Assembly: GCA_015680685.1 (NCBI GenBank)
Contig: MNCI01002152.1
Coordinates: forward strand, 745,364 to 809,363
Length of the DNA stretch: 64,000 nt
Reading direction: 5' to 3'
From: Gnetum montanum
Taxonomy: Eukaryota > Streptophyta > Gnetopsida > Gnetales > Gnetaceae
Shown here: positions 9,274 to 21,055 of the stretch, piece by piece
How the letters are laid out: each line of letters opens with the position of its first letter
How positions within the stretch are numbered: position 1 is the stretch's first letter
Translations under genes and position numbers: made by a program
Notes under the pieces: generated by a model
What the model was told of the DNA's origin: nothing
Seen by the model: the letters and a program-made list of their open reading frames with translations, nothing else
Database searches by the model: none

Positions 9274-12211
9274 ATGTCACCAAGACTGGAACACCCATAG
9301 GAAGGAGAACTCTCTCAACCAAGGGACAAATAGCCTAGAGCTAGAAGGGGCCAATAAGAACAAGCTCAAGAACTGCCAAAGGCAACCCATGCAATGGGAC
9401 CTCTTCATGGGGAGTTCAAAGTTGAATCTATTTGACAAGTTCTAAAAGAAGAACTACCAATAGTGTAATCGTGGTAAGGGAAAGCACTAGGACCCATGCC
9501 AAGGCTTGAAGTCACTTTAACTCAAACTTTCCTTGACATCATTAGACCCTAAGAGATTCAATGCTTAGTTCTTCAAGAACTAAACTTTGGGCCTTTTCTA
9601 GAGAAAGCTCTAGTAGAATTCAAAACACATTGCAAACCTCTCCCATATGGCCAATCATCATGTCCAATGGGGTGTGGTACATGCAAGAGACATATCTCTT
9701 TTGGAACAATAGAATGCCAAGGTCCACTACTAAAAATCAAGGATATTTAGGTGTCTTACTTGACTAAGGCTATTGCATAAGCATTGGGGTTTCCTAATAT
9801 TGGAACACATTTGGCAGAGTTATCAACACAAGGTGATCTTGAGGCCCAAAAAAAGTGGACTTAGTGGTGTTACATGGTTGACCGTAAGGAGTTTGGTGTG
9901 CTCACACCAACAGAGTGCATCTACTTTAAGATAGTAACTTATCACCTCAATCTAATGGTGAGGTCCAATAAGGTGACTACCTTTTCTACTAGAGCATGTG
10001 CTACTCTAAGTGGAAGATTTCCTATAAACCTTCCACAATTGATCTACTTAGAGATCAAAAAATGCTTCAAGGAAAATAAATGTGGAAGGAAAACCTTATC
10101 CTTTTTGTGCCTCATCTGAAAGCTCTACAAAAGGGTAGGAATCATCTGCTACACCAACAACACAATCAGACATGCTCCTTTGGCTTCATGGCTTGAAATC
10201 ATAAAATAAAATACACCTACCATAACTAAAGAAGAGAAGTAACTACCACCTCCACCACCTACTCAAGAAATAATGCTAGAGGCCTATGCAACCATTGAGA
10301 GCTTGCATGAAATCTAAGAGTAGCTCTTGCATGAGCAAGAGTAGTATGTAGGGAGGAGTAGTGTGGACCCATCTATGTATTGATCGGTAATAAGTCACCT
10401 TAATGAGATGGCTCAGACAATCAGCCAAATGGAAAGGGGAGGGCCAATATTCTCTATCCAATGAATGTAGTTTCCCATGAGGTCTAATCCTAATGCTTGA
10501 GAGATGACAATGTCATTATCACAACACCATTTATTCCCAAAAATATCTAGGAATGCTACCTCCTTCTTGATACATTTGGAGAAAGGTGAAGGGGCCACTA
10601 TACTAGTGATGCAGCACCAAGGGCAGGAGACTATGGCTAAAATAGTTGCTAACTACATCACCAAAGCACTTAATGCACTTGCAATGTTTGTACTAGACAT
10701 ATCTACACTTTGAGATGTGCTTATGTCCACAAGCAGTGGAAAATTGAATGTAGTCCAACATGAAGAATTACTGGATTGACTGGTAGGGACTACATAATCA
10801 ATTCTAGATATCTTTGATTTTCTAGATAACATCACCACAACCCAATTGGAGCTACTAAAGCAAGGGGCAAATGCATCATCTTGGAGGGGCAACTCAAAAT
10901 GCCTCAAGCATAGAATCAATGCTTGGTCATGGAGGTTGTTGAATTACATGCTTGTCTTGCTAATCCTGCACTCCTTAGACTAAAAATAACTAGAGATGAA
11001 GCTTTCTAATAGCTTTAAGAATGATTCAAGAAGGCTAAGGAGGAAGTGGTGATGATCATCTTCAATCAATCTATAGTAGAAGTGAAGACATATTTAGTTC
11101 AAAAGAACTTGGTTCAGATGTACCAAGAGAATGAAGCACTAACCATAGAAAATCATCACCTATGTAATGTTAATGCCCAAAAAGAACAAATGTAGAAATT
11201 CATTCATCAATAGTAGGAGTGCCTAGCCTAGGTGAATATTGAATTAAGGAAATTGACCATAAAAAATTGTAATCTATCTATGGAAGAAGTCTATGCCTTA
11301 TACTAAAAGTGTACCATTAAGATTACCACCTAGAAAAATAAAGCTTTGATGTTTGAAAAAGTTAAAAATCACTATAGAGACCAGGTTGAGTTGCAAAAGG
11401 AAGTAAATGAGAAGCACATCTAGATGGCAAAGGAAAAAGTAAATGAATCTCTCTAGTAACTTCAACAAGGAAGAGAAGTATGATAGGTCATCATTGATGG
11501 GATTGATGCCTACAACAATGCAAAGATCCACCTAAAGGAGTTGTAGATAGAGGAGATGATAGAATACATGGAGTTGACCAATCTCTGCTATGCAAACTTG
11601 GCAATGCTAACTACTAGACGACCATAGTCAGAGTTGGAAAAACAAGTGGCTAGCTCATATTTGACATACGAGGTAGAGTTCAAACACCATAAAGACACCA
11701 AGAAGAAGCTTGAAACTCCAAATGCTAAACTCAAAGTTCTCAAAGAACAATGCACAAATCAACAGTCATCTACTACGAACTTACTCAAAAGAATGAATGA
11801 TTACTAGGAGCTAAAGCATGCAGTTAGAGCATTTGACATTGAATGCAAACAGTTCACTACTTGATTTATCAATGCAAAGGATCTTTTTCTAGTAATCCCA
11901 TGTCCCTAGGACATGCTTATTTTGACCCACATTGGCAAAGCTACGTGGATGGTGCATGATCATAGAAGTAAGGAGGAGAAAATAAAAGCATTGTTGGATA
12001 CTTTCTGCCTTCCACTGGCAGTTGTAGTAGTAACAAGATAGCCACAACTGCCTTGGCCACCACATGTGCCTGAAGCTAGTGAAGGTCCTTTAGAATCTTA
12101 GGAGCCACCACTACTTGGGACTGTCTCACCTTCTCCAACAACTTCACACCATCAAGAAACATTGTGTCCAATTTTGAAGAATCATATCATGGTGTTTAAT
12201 TTTGTGTCGTG
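9274..12211 (+). pseudogene. Element A: additional ORF (aORF) with plant-transposon-like domain and coiled coil
   Basis: A decayed reading frame with many stops occupies the position of the env-like gene of Athila elements. The best-preserved part, about 9870-10200, contains VDRKEFGVLTPTECIYFKI, then RSNKVTTFSTRACATLSG, RFPINLPQLIYLEI and LYKRVGI; the arrangement resembles the 'putative plant transposon protein' domain seen in such aORFs. The 11000-11800 part is rich in Lys, Glu and Gln and coiled-coil-like. A conserved segment (DIECKQF, GKATWMVHD, near 11840-11960) and a Pro/Glu-rich tail end it. The same order is found in D (44715 down to 41921). Its function is unknown; the domain name is a resemblance judged by eye. 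Confidence 0.6.
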
Positions 12212-12359
12212 AACACCATCATTTTTGTAATGTGTTGATTTGTACACTCAGGCACTCCATTCTTGTTGAGATAGTCTATTTTTTTTTTTTTGAAGGATCA
12301 GTCAATAATCCCATACCTTCCAAATTTTCTAGAAGAACTCAAGGATGATTTTTCATTTA

Positions 12360-12371
12360 GTTGTGGGGATA
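12360..12371 (+). other. Element A: polypurine tract
   Basis: GTTGTGGGGATA directly precedes the LTR start. B, C and D carry GTTGTGGGGGTA, TCATGGGGGCA and TCATGGAGGTA at the same place, which fixes the 3' LTR boundary of the family. Confidence 0.65.
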
Positions 12372-12393
12372 TCATGAGTTGCATTTTTGGCTG
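12372..12393 (+). repeat. Element A: 3' LTR, first 22 bp
   Basis: TCATGAGTTGC... (the first TG has mutated to TC) follows the polypurine tract. The LTR is broken after 22 bp by element B. The last five bases, GGCTG (12389-12393), match GGTTG at 21897-21901 on the other side of B except for one transition, so they are B's target-site duplication. Confidence 0.75.
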
Positions 12394-13234
12394 TGATGAG
12401 TGACGAGGTACCCATATGCTCAACTATACAAACACGAGTGTTTCACACATAATCTGTTCAAATTCCAAGGACTAAGTGCCTATGCGCCTTTGTGGAATAA
12501 GGACGGGTTGGTTGATCGTTGTCTTCCCAAACTTACTTGTATGTCACAATTGTATGGTTAAGTAAGCTTAAGGCATATGATTTTTATAGATTTTATGTTT
12601 TTATGTCCTACTGCTACTAAGGGAGGAGAGAGAGATAACTAAGTGACTAATTTAACTTAACTACTGATTAACTAGGCTTTAACTAATCCTAACACCAGTA
12701 TCCATTCTCACTTTCTGTACACATCCTGAGCCAGTGCAACACTACTGGGATTACCAAATGCTAATCGTTACTGGGTTACCAAGTGTTACATGCATGCTCA
12801 AAGTGATTGTACTAAGTGTACTTACTTAGGAGAGTTGTAAGGTAAGAGAGAATCATTAATTAACTAAGAAATCATTTGATAACATCAATTAACACTAATT
12901 AATCTATTCTGGATGCTGCAAGGTTTATCATAAAGTTCGTCATTATTTTTGTACACAAGGTGTGCTCAAGTACACAATGCTCGAATAAAGATCCGTTCAC
13001 TTGATGACTCCTACTATGGGCACACAGAAATAATTCTAACTCTAGAGGGAAGAAAAGGTAAGATTTTGGCTAAGGGACTAACTATCTAACTTCCAACCCA
13101 AGTGCACCTACCTCTTATTTTTAGGCAAGGAGGCAAGTCCCAATATTGGGTATCTAACATCGCATTGTAGGCTTCGATATTGCATACCCAATATCATGGA
13201 TGTGATATTGTAGCCTTGATATCACAGTTCATCA
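12394..13234 (-). repeat. Element B: 3' LTR (841 bp)
   Basis: In plus orientation it begins TGATGAGTGACGAGG and ends CAGTTCATCA. Near its right end (13140-13225) it has several ATATTG/ATATCA motifs derived from a GATATC palindrome, the counterpart of the GCGATATCGC array in C. The RNA start side is at higher coordinates because the element is on the minus strand. Confidence 0.92.
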
Positions 13235-13627
13235 TACCCCCACAACTGAATGAAAACTCATCCTCGAGTTCCTTACAAAATATTGGGAAGGTATGGGATT
13301 ATTGACTACTTGACAACTAACGATGGAATGGGATGACAAACTTAATGTGCCTAGTGAACGAATCAATAAGCATATTACAACATTAGTGTTCATGACCATT
13401 ATGGTGAACACTTGTACATAAATGACATCCAAGCCTTTATTTGATAGCTTGAAGAGAAAAAGAGAGAGAGAGAGAAGATGAAGCATGTTGCCGCCAATGC
13501 TGAGGTTGCGCTTTCCATTGTTTATCCATAGCCACGTCACCAGACTTGCTCCTTTCATAAATGCTCTAGTTCTATTCCATCCTAAGTGCTTCCTCCAAGC
13601 CCAATCCATTTTTTGTATGATCGCCAT
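13232..13627 (-). CDS. Element B: short ORF beside the 3' LTR, unrecognised
   Basis: The 131-codon open frame starts at the ATG at 13627 and ends at the LTR border. It contains MDWAWRKHLGW, a middle INNGKRNLSIGG segment and a leucine-rich hydrophobic stretch. The equivalent place in C (30777-31085) keeps DWIWREHLEW and RCNLGIG in a homologous frame after a 1-bp indel. A GTGTGCAG|ATG splice-acceptor-like sequence precedes the ATG. I do not recognise the product. Conservation could simply reflect the shared recent ancestry of B and C, so coding status is uncertain. Confidence 0.3.
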   Translation of the reverse strand: MAIIQKMDWAWRKHLGWNRTRAFMKGASLVTWLWINNGKRNLSIGGNMLHLLSLSLFLFKLSNKGLDVIYVQVFTIMVMNTNVVICLLIRSLGTLSLSSHSIVSCQVVNNPIPSQYFVRNSRMSFHSVVGV

Positions 13628-13649
13628 CTGCACACACAACATAGTCACA

Positions 13650-15158
13650 AATGAGCAAGGATAGATAAATCATAATGCAATTGATACCATGCCTCGATAT
13701 GAAGCGCATTGGCTAAGTTGTGGTTATGGTAGAACTAGTTTAGAGATTTATCACTGGTAACTACCCAAAGTGTAGGGGTTAGGCAAATAATGGAATGAAA
13801 AAAATTGAAAAACTTGTTCTAGGGCCCCCACGGCTAAGAGAGAACCTCCGGTAGCTATAAGATGGAAAAATATGAGGAGCAAGAAAGATAGGAAAAATAA
13901 CAATGGCAACGCCAATAAAATGGATTCCATGGATGGGGATGAAATAAGAAATGATTGATTACAAGAAATTTTTAAGAAAATGAAGTTAACAATTGCACCA
14001 AAAAAGAATGTCAGTGGGTCCTCCCCAAAGTAGGCTCATGCCTTTTATGCCTTGACAAACCCACAAACCAAAGAGTCCATAGGCTCTAGGAATGTCATTT
14101 GGAAGCAAGAGTTAAAAACTTACCTACAAGAATTCACCAAAGAAAAACAATGCATCAACCAAGAAATAGATTAATGATAAAACCAACAATGAGGTGGAAA
14201 AATGGGAAGAGAGATGGAGAGGAGAGAATGGAATGAAATCCTAAGAACAAGGTTGTGTAAAGTCCCTTGTGTACTTTATGGTTAATATGACTGAGTAGAA
14301 CTCATCCCAAATCCAGACTCAAACAAACCACATCCAGTGACCTTGCATCAACACACTTGACCAATCCATCCACTTGAAGCAACAAGAATTCTTCTACAAA
14401 AATTCATCACCATTTCGAGGAGAGCAAGATGGAGAAGTAGGAAGCAAGAAAGGGCCTTAGTTAGAGGGAACCTTCAGACATGGGTAACATGTTTTTCTAG
14501 TTCCATAACCAGTGCTTGTAACTCATATTACTTTATTATGTCTAAGGGGTGTGCTTTGAATTCTCACTTTTTTTTACATGAGAACCACACCATGCAAAGA
14601 CTTATTTTTATTCACTTGGCTTCCTGATTTTTGAACAATGTTAGAATGGCGAAAAACCCAAAAAAAAGCATCCAAGCACCCAAGAGAATGGCCAACATAA
14701 ATGCATCAAATCCCCTTGAAGTTACACCCTTTTCATCCTTTGAGTCTTTACTTGGTTTGAAAAGTACCCAGCCACCAATTCATTAACAAATTTATTTAGA
14801 AAAAAGGAATTGTATAGTTCCAAGCCAAAGAAGACCATAGAGTTGTATGGATGAGTGGACGGCATGGACTCATTGCCTATTTTACCAAAAGAACCATACC
14901 TTAATATCAGCAGCATAATTCAAAGTTAAAAATCAAACATTAGCAATCATTATGATATAATTCAATCCACCATCATGAGCACTTATTGGATGAAAAATAA
15001 AAGTAAATCAAGTAAACAAAGAAATAGTAAAAATATGAACGATGGTGTGAAACAAAAATAAGAAAAGTTGGAAAAATGTGTAAAACAAAAATGTGTGAAA
15101 AAAACGTGTAAAAAATGTCTAAAACAAAAATTCAAAAATAACTGAGGGCCTAAAATAA
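13650..15158 (-). other. Element B: 3' untranslated region
   Basis: Noncoding sequence between the integrase tail and the short ORF, colinear with 31090-32570 in C and with the reverse complement of 7191-8689 in A. Markers are GAACCTTCAGACATGGG near 14469, AAGGGGTGTGC near 14544 and GAACCACACCATGCAAAG near 14582. The open frames at 14722-14916 and 14983-15210 have no domain. Confidence 0.65.
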
Positions 15159-16205
15159 TTAGCATAGGTGGACATCTCCCCCATGACTGAGTTGGAAGGA
15201 GGAGATCCAAAATAGTAAGCAGGGTTGTCCACTAACAGAGGTAGCATGTGTACTGGTTATCCTAAGCTCATGGAAAGGTTTGGTTTGTTGCATGTTGACC
15301 AATAGTTTCTTGTCTAGGCTCTTAGGTTTGTATATTATCATGGCCCCTAAAGAAAAATTTGCATAAATAATATAAGTTCCTTTCCATAGTGTTTGAAATT
15401 TAGTACATTGTGGCACATGTGTGGGATTCCAGTAGAGAACCTTATCTCCCGATTGATATTTAACTTTCCTAATCCTTAGGTCATGATGTTGTTTATTAAG
15501 AACCTTGTGCAACTCGTTAGATGACAGGGTAGCTAGTTATTTTTCATCTAGCAAGTTAAGGATTGCTAACTTTTTTTTTTTTGGTGCTAGATCAAGGTCA
15601 AGGTTAAGGTCACATGTCATGGATACTGTATAGAGCTCAGTTTGAATGGGAAGCATTGGTAATTTACTGTACACTAACTCATAGGGAGAGTAGCCTATAG
15701 GGAGTTTCCATGTAGAGTGGTATGCCCAAAGAGCATCGTTCACTTTAGTGCTCCATTCTCACCTAAACTTGCTAATAGTTTTTGTCAATATTTTCATAAT
15801 CTCCCTATTGGTGACTTTGGCTTGACTGTTCGCTTGGGGGTGGTATGGTATTGTCAGTTTGTGTTCAACCCCTAAGTGTTACATTAATTTCTGAAAAGTT
15901 ACACCTGTGAAGCGTGTACCATTATCCAAAATAAGTGCATGAGGTACACCATACCTATTTATGATTTTTTGTTGAACAAATCGTGCAACTATAGATGATG
16001 TACAATCCTTAACAGTAGCTACTTCTACCCATTTAGTGAGGTAATCAACAGCAACAATAATATAAGCTTTTCCATTGGACATTTATGTAATTGACCCCAT
16101 AGAATCAATTCCCCAAATGTTGAAGGGTTCTAATGGTTGGATCCATTATTGTGAATCCTCCATTCTAGCAGTCATTCCCGCATCACATTGACAATGCTCA
16201 AACTC
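15159..16205 (-). pseudogene. Element B: integrase, zinc-finger region deleted
   Basis: The DDE core is readable: NGKAYIIVAVDYLTKWVEV, GVPHALILDNGTRFTG and FQKLM (15879-16082). A GYSPYELVYSKLPMLP block follows at 15537-15743, then a C-terminal domain with DKVLYWNPTHVPQC (15159-15512). Upstream, the RNase H tail LVILQEF runs straight into EHCQCDAGM near 16205. The equivalent junction in A is separated by about 430 bp containing the first half of the H2C2 zinc finger, so that part is deleted here. Stops also interrupt the core. Confidence 0.85.
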
Positions 16206-16560
16206 TTGTAAGATTACAAGCTATCGTATGATATGAGGGCTTACCATTGGCTTATTCATAAGGAACCAGATTGCACTATGATCTGTATGTATATATACTT
16301 TATATCCCAATACATAGTGTCTAAACTTTTCTAGTGCAAACACTACAACCATTAATTCTTTCTCTATGGTAGTGTAGTTAAGTTGTGCACCAGCAATACT
16401 TCTACTTGCACAGTGGATGTAATAAGAATGTTTTTGGTCATCTAATTGCATAATTACAGCTCCCAAGGCATAGTTGGACACATCAATCATGATATGGAAT
16501 GGTTTGGACTAGTTAGGAGCTTGTAGAATGGGTGTTTCTACTAACTTCTATTTTAGAATT
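16206..16560 (-). pseudogene. Element B: RNase H domain
   Basis: An open stretch of 89 codons (16221-16490) has MIDVSNYALGAVIMQLDD, YYIHCASRSIAGAQLNY, TTIEKELMVVVFALEKFRHY and YIHTDHSAIWFLMNK. These are the catalytic D/E/D blocks of Ty3 RNase H, better kept than in A. The C-terminal end is lost in the deletion into integrase. Confidence 0.87.
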
Positions 16561-17440
16561 TGAAAAGCTAGTTTACATTCCCTAGTCCATTCGAAAGGTA
16601 CGTCCTTTTTCGTTAATTCCACCAATGGTTTCGTAACCTTTGAAAAGTTCTCATCAATAAATCTCCTATAGTAGCTAGTATGTCCAAGGAATGACTGAAT
16701 GTCTTTGACAGTTTCCGATTGACGGGTAATTCCTTGGATAACTTTAATTTTCTCTGGGTCTACCTCTATCCCTGTATGTGAGATTTTATGCCCTAGCACT
16801 ATGCCTTCTTGAACCATCAAATGGCTTTTCTGCCAGTTGAGCCTTAAATTGGTTTCCACACATCTTTTCAGCATTTACTCTAACTAGTCTAAGGCTTGAT
16901 CAAATTTTGCTCCATAGGTGGAGAAATCATCCATAAAGACTTCTACACCATCTCCTATCTACTGTTGAAAGATGCTTCGAACTAATCATTGAAATGTTGC
17001 AAGGCATTACACAAGCCAAATGGCATTTATTTGTATGCAAATGTTCCCCAAGGACTAGTGAACATAGTCTTGGCTTGGTCTTTTGGGGCTATTTTTATTT
17101 GGTTATATCCACTATATATATACAAAAAACTATAATAATGATGCCCTACGATGGTTCCTAAGACTTGGTTAACAAATGGCAATGGAAAGTGATCTTTGAA
17201 TATTGCCATATTTAGTAGCCTAAAATCTATGCACACCCTCCATTTGCCTCCCTTTTTAGGTACAATAACTAATGGGCTAACCCATTTGCTATTAGCAATG
17301 GGGTATATGAACCCAGCCTTGAGAAGCCATTTGATTTCTTCCTTGACTACTTGCTTCAGCTTTGGGTTCAAACATCTCTACGGTTGTCTTCGAGGCTTCA
17401 TGGAGGGGTTGGTGTAAATCCTATGTTGGCATATCCTAGG
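16561..17440 (-). pseudogene. Element B: reverse transcriptase
   Basis: A 114-codon open stretch (17027-17371) has WVSPLVIVPKKGGKWRVCID, NQVLGTIVGHHYY, YSGYNQIKIAPKDQAKT and SPWGTFAYK. It is followed by FGLCNAL and the catalytic VFMDDFS box (FMDD at 16926-16937), and then the thumb in 16548-16874 (CVETNLRLNWQKSHLM, GIVLGHKISHTGIEVDPEKI, FLGHTSYYRRFI). The FMDD box and the GLCNA motif are Athila hallmarks. A stop and frameshifts between 16875 and 17026 break the frame. Confidence 0.9.
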
Positions 17441-17489
17441 ATCTATTTTAGTTAATTCAAAATATAGCCAAGCGAAGGCTTTTGACCAT

Positions 17490-18542
17490 CTATTGATTAC
17501 CTTCAACAATTTCTCTTTTTTTTTGTGAAGAAAGCTTAGCATTAATAATTACCAACTTTCTATTTGTAAGGAACGTGTATTCCATACCGGTGGGTAATGG
17601 TTTCAGCTCAAGGGGCTCTTGCTTAAATTTCTTAGGGATTTCTAACTTTCCCCAGTTGATATTTTCAAGGTTAAGACTTGGAAGTTGGCGACGGACCTTC
17701 TCTAATGCGTCTATGCTATTAATGTAAGTGCAAGTTAAACCCTCAGTTGGTTCCATGCATATGAGTAAATTACTTTTTTGATTAGCTATCAGCCACTGGG
17801 TGTCTTCTTGTCATGTGGTTGCTACATACAGGCATCTTTGTATGTTCATCACTTGTGTAAACTTGTTGCATGCGGGAAATGTTAAACTTTGCACAACCCA
17901 TGACCTCTACACGCAATTACACCCTATGTCACTGTATGCGATGCATAGAACTTTCTTCTTCTTGATCTTTCCGAATGTGTTTTCCTTTGATATTTCCAAG
18001 GAAAGATTGTGGATTCCTAGGCATGCATCAACTGTGCTTAGTCATGCTCTTCCCATTATGATTGGAAAGTCCCCCTTACCATTGTTCACCTGAATCACTA
18101 AGAAATTAGCTAGGTACAACCACCCAAAAATAGTGGTAACAATGTCTTTCACTAGTCCCAACAGGATAGTGATGGACTGGTCGACCAACTCTAGACAAAT
18201 GTTGCTCTTTTTTAATGGAAGCAAGTTCCAGGCCTTGTACATTTCTTAAGAAATCAAGTTGACACCGGAACCTAAATCCAAAAGAGCCTTTCACGACTCA
18301 TTTCTAGCGATTTGTAAGTATATCAGAAGACTCTGAGGATTAGAGAATTTCCTAGGAAGATGGCCAACTTTGATCCAATCGATAACAGCATGTGTTAGCC
18401 TGACCGTATGCATTGAGTGTAGTGGTTGAGTTGAAGAAAGCTCCAAATTTTTACTTGATACTAAGGCATCTAAGGAATTAGCCATTTGTGATTGGAAGGG
18501 CTTGGTTGGATTGTTGATTCTAAAGAAAGTTCTTTTCTTCAT
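17490..18542 (-). pseudogene. Element B: aspartic protease and linker to RT
   Basis: The retroviral-type protease that would process the polyprotein. The active-site region reads LLDLGSGVNLIS, matching the DLGAS form of the Athila protease, followed by YKAWNLLPLKKS and DFPIIMGRAWLS, the second conserved hydrophobic-Gly-Arg block. A linker (LPSLNLENINWGKLEIPKKF) leads to RT at 17490. Upstream, an RKFSNPQSLLIYLQI-like stretch joins gag. One in-frame stop lies just before the active site and others in the linker. Confidence 0.85.
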
Positions 18543-20919
18543 GTGGTTGTTGGAACCAACAGTAGGTTGGGAGTTAATAGCCCTTTTGGTGTTATGTTGT
18601 TAAGACTGGGTAGGGATTTCACCCTGCATAGCTGGAATAGGTGGTAATGGAGCTAATGGTGGAAGAGATGAAACTAGATAAGAAGGATGATATGGTTGCA
18701 AGATATCACCCCTAGAAGAGGGAGTCCCATAATAATCATGAGCATGGTAGTGAGGTTGAGGAGTAATGTAACCAGTAGAGTCATGTGGAGAGACTGGTTG
18801 CTACACGTAATATCCATATGAGTCAGGTTGCTGGTAAGGATACTGTTGCCTTAGTGGTGGCATTTCTCATGATTGTGGGTAGTGCCACTGTTGATATTGC
18901 TCAATCAGTTGTGGTGGAGTTCCACTAGGATAATACATTAAGGGTTGGTGGAACTATCTTGGGTTACCTTGAGGATAAGGTAACCTTCAGGGTGCTTACC
19001 ATTTGTTCAATTTTGGGTTGAGTGCATACACCCCAGACTCCTGTAGATGTGAGATTACAAGGCAACATCCCTTAGGATGTCATATTGACAAGGCAACATC
19101 CCTTAGGATGTCATATTGACATATCTCGCATCTACTATCATTGTCTGTTTCCGAATCCACAACCTCCTCAACAAAGGCAACTTTTCCCTTACCCTTGCTA
19201 CGTGCACATTCAGCTTCTCTTTTTTTTCTTTTTTCATGATCACTACCTTGCTCTCTAGACTCCTCTACTATTTTAAGAACATATTGAAATCTATTTTCTA
19301 GGAAATCCCACATTTGTTCTACCTTTGTCAATACTTCTGATGTCAACTTTTGGATAGGCAAAGTTTTCCTCTTCACCATCTCTTCAAGTGGTGACTCTTC
19401 TTCATCCTCACAAAATATTACTCCCCTCTTCTGAAGAGAAGGATCTCAATTATACTCTTTCACACTTTCTCTCTTCCATAGCTCACCTTCTTCCTTAGCA
19501 ACTTGCTCCAATAGTCTTTGAATTTGATGGGACCTAATCTTAGATAGTCTTCCTTGGGCACATAAGTCCCAAGGGTTCTTCTCATTTCATGCCTAAGCCC
19601 ATCTACAAGATGGCACAATTGTTTCCTTTGCAAATAACCATGGCCAAAATAGCAATGTAATAGTGCATAGTATTAGCCCATGATAGCATCTAAGGGTTCA
19701 TGTCCTCCTTGTTTTTAGCCTTGGATCTACTTTCATAGGTTGGACACTCGGGAGTACATTTGGTACTTATCGTTGAATAATTATAACATAGTACTCCATC
19801 TACGAATGGATTTTGGTTCTAAGGACCAGTACCAGATTTCTGCTTCTTTAACTAGTGTGCATGGGAAAAAATTAATTTTTTTTCATTCATTCTCTATGTT
19901 TTGTAAAGCACATGCATCATGGAATGCTTGTAAGTGATTCTGAGGACCAACGTTGTATCCCCCTTCAAACCGTGGGATATGGTTCATATCTAATCTCTTG
20001 ATCCTACTATCTTTCTAGTGCCTAGTTGGAATTCTAATAGGCTTAGTTATGTCTAATATACTTTGAGTAGCAAGTAGGGGTTCATTATGATCATCTCGTC
20101 CATGGCATCTATGATGCCTGCGTTGTTTCCTACTCTGCCTTCTTCTATGTTGTGATTCTCTAGAGTGCCCTCGTCCCCTTTCCTGGTTGTTTCACCTATG
20201 ACTTCCACTTTGCCTACCTTTATCCCCATGGTCTTTTTCCTTATGACTACGTCTGAATAGTGAAGGAGAGGGTGAAGGAGATGATAAAGGTGAAGAAGAA
20301 GGAGAACCATCTCCATGACAGTGTCTGCTACCTTCTCTTCGATGGTCACAACCTCGATCATGATTACAATCAGAATGTCCATCTTTATCATGTGTCTGTG
20401 TCCCTTTTTTGGATCCTTTATGCCCATGGGTATTAGAACCTGGGTTATGAATAGAGGAATGAAGGTTCTAATACACAACCCCTTGGCCAAAGTCAAGGGG
20501 AGGAACATCATTGTGTGGGCGACTGCCTAAGGTAGGTTCACCATCCTTATTTTTGCTTAAAACATGTGGGACATCCTATGACATTGTACCTTTGTGGGAT
20601 GATATTCTCTTGAGTAATGGTCTTGCACAATGTATTCTATGTGTAAGTGTAGCATGCCAATTCATGTGAGAGCATAAAGAAGCATGCTTGGGACTGAATG
20701 ATCAAGAGGTAACACTATGTTACCTTCTAAGTCTTGCCAACATAGTTGTTCATCTTGATGGAGGATAAAGGTGAAGTCTAGTATATACTCATTAGGATGA
20801 ATACATACCACTCGAACTTGTTGAGGGATTGGTGGATCAACGTCATGTGTATTACACCACCGATTATTTCTTGTTTCAAACCTAGGTGGTGAGGCGCTTT
20901 CGTACGAAGAAGGAGACAT
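18543..20919 (-). pseudogene. Element B: gag
   Basis: The start ATG at 20919 gives MSPSSYESASPPRFETRNN, close to the C start MSSSSNKSTSQPRTN. A basic, His/Ser-rich region follows (about 20060-20510). The capsid-like region near 19500-19950 has EPLDAIMG*YYALLH and HLVDGLRHEMRRTLGTYVP. The acidic/basic stretch and CCHC-type knuckle (CEICQYD, near 19115) come next, then a Gln/Tyr/Pro-rich linker to protease. Gag packages the RNA in virus-like particles. Many stops are present, and a 31-bp tandem duplication (19057-19118) shifts the frame in the knuckle. Confidence 0.8.
19057..19118. repeat. 31-bp perfect tandem duplication in B gag
   Basis: Two identical 31-bp copies, 19057-19087 and 19088-19118, each containing GGCAACATCCCTTAGGATG. 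C has one copy at the same place (near 34062-34090), so the duplication is specific to B. It shifts the frame inside the zinc-knuckle coding region. Confidence 0.9.
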
Positions 20920-21036
20920 ACTTGTCTATTCAGTATGCAATGTACTCGTGTTTATTATTTTCTCAATCAATCCTAAGGGTTTGTTCCAATGATGTGAATG
21001 ATTTCCTAAGTTCTAATTAGTGCACAAACAACTAAG
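20920..21036 (-). other. Element B: 5' leader between PBS and gag
   Basis: The 117-nt untranslated leader is colinear with 35942-36068 in C. No ORF or other signal was identified. Confidence 0.6.
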
Positions 21037-21054
21037 TCCCTGACAACGAGGCCA
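21037..21054 (-). other. Element B: primer-binding site (tRNA-Asp type, decayed)
   Basis: On the minus strand it reads TGGCCTCGTTGTCAGGGA. The intact C copy reads TGGCGCCGTTGCCGGGGA, the known Athila primer-binding site for tRNA-Asp. Three of the four differences are transitions. It starts one base after the LTR end. Confidence 0.85.
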
Positions 21055-21055
21055 A

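Noticed and set aside
13628-13687. 60-nt (B) and 59-nt (C, 31077-31135) intron before the short ORF
   Set aside because: The GT/AG ends fit but the length is at or below the minimum usual for plant introns; only the acceptor-like CAG|ATG is retained as a note.
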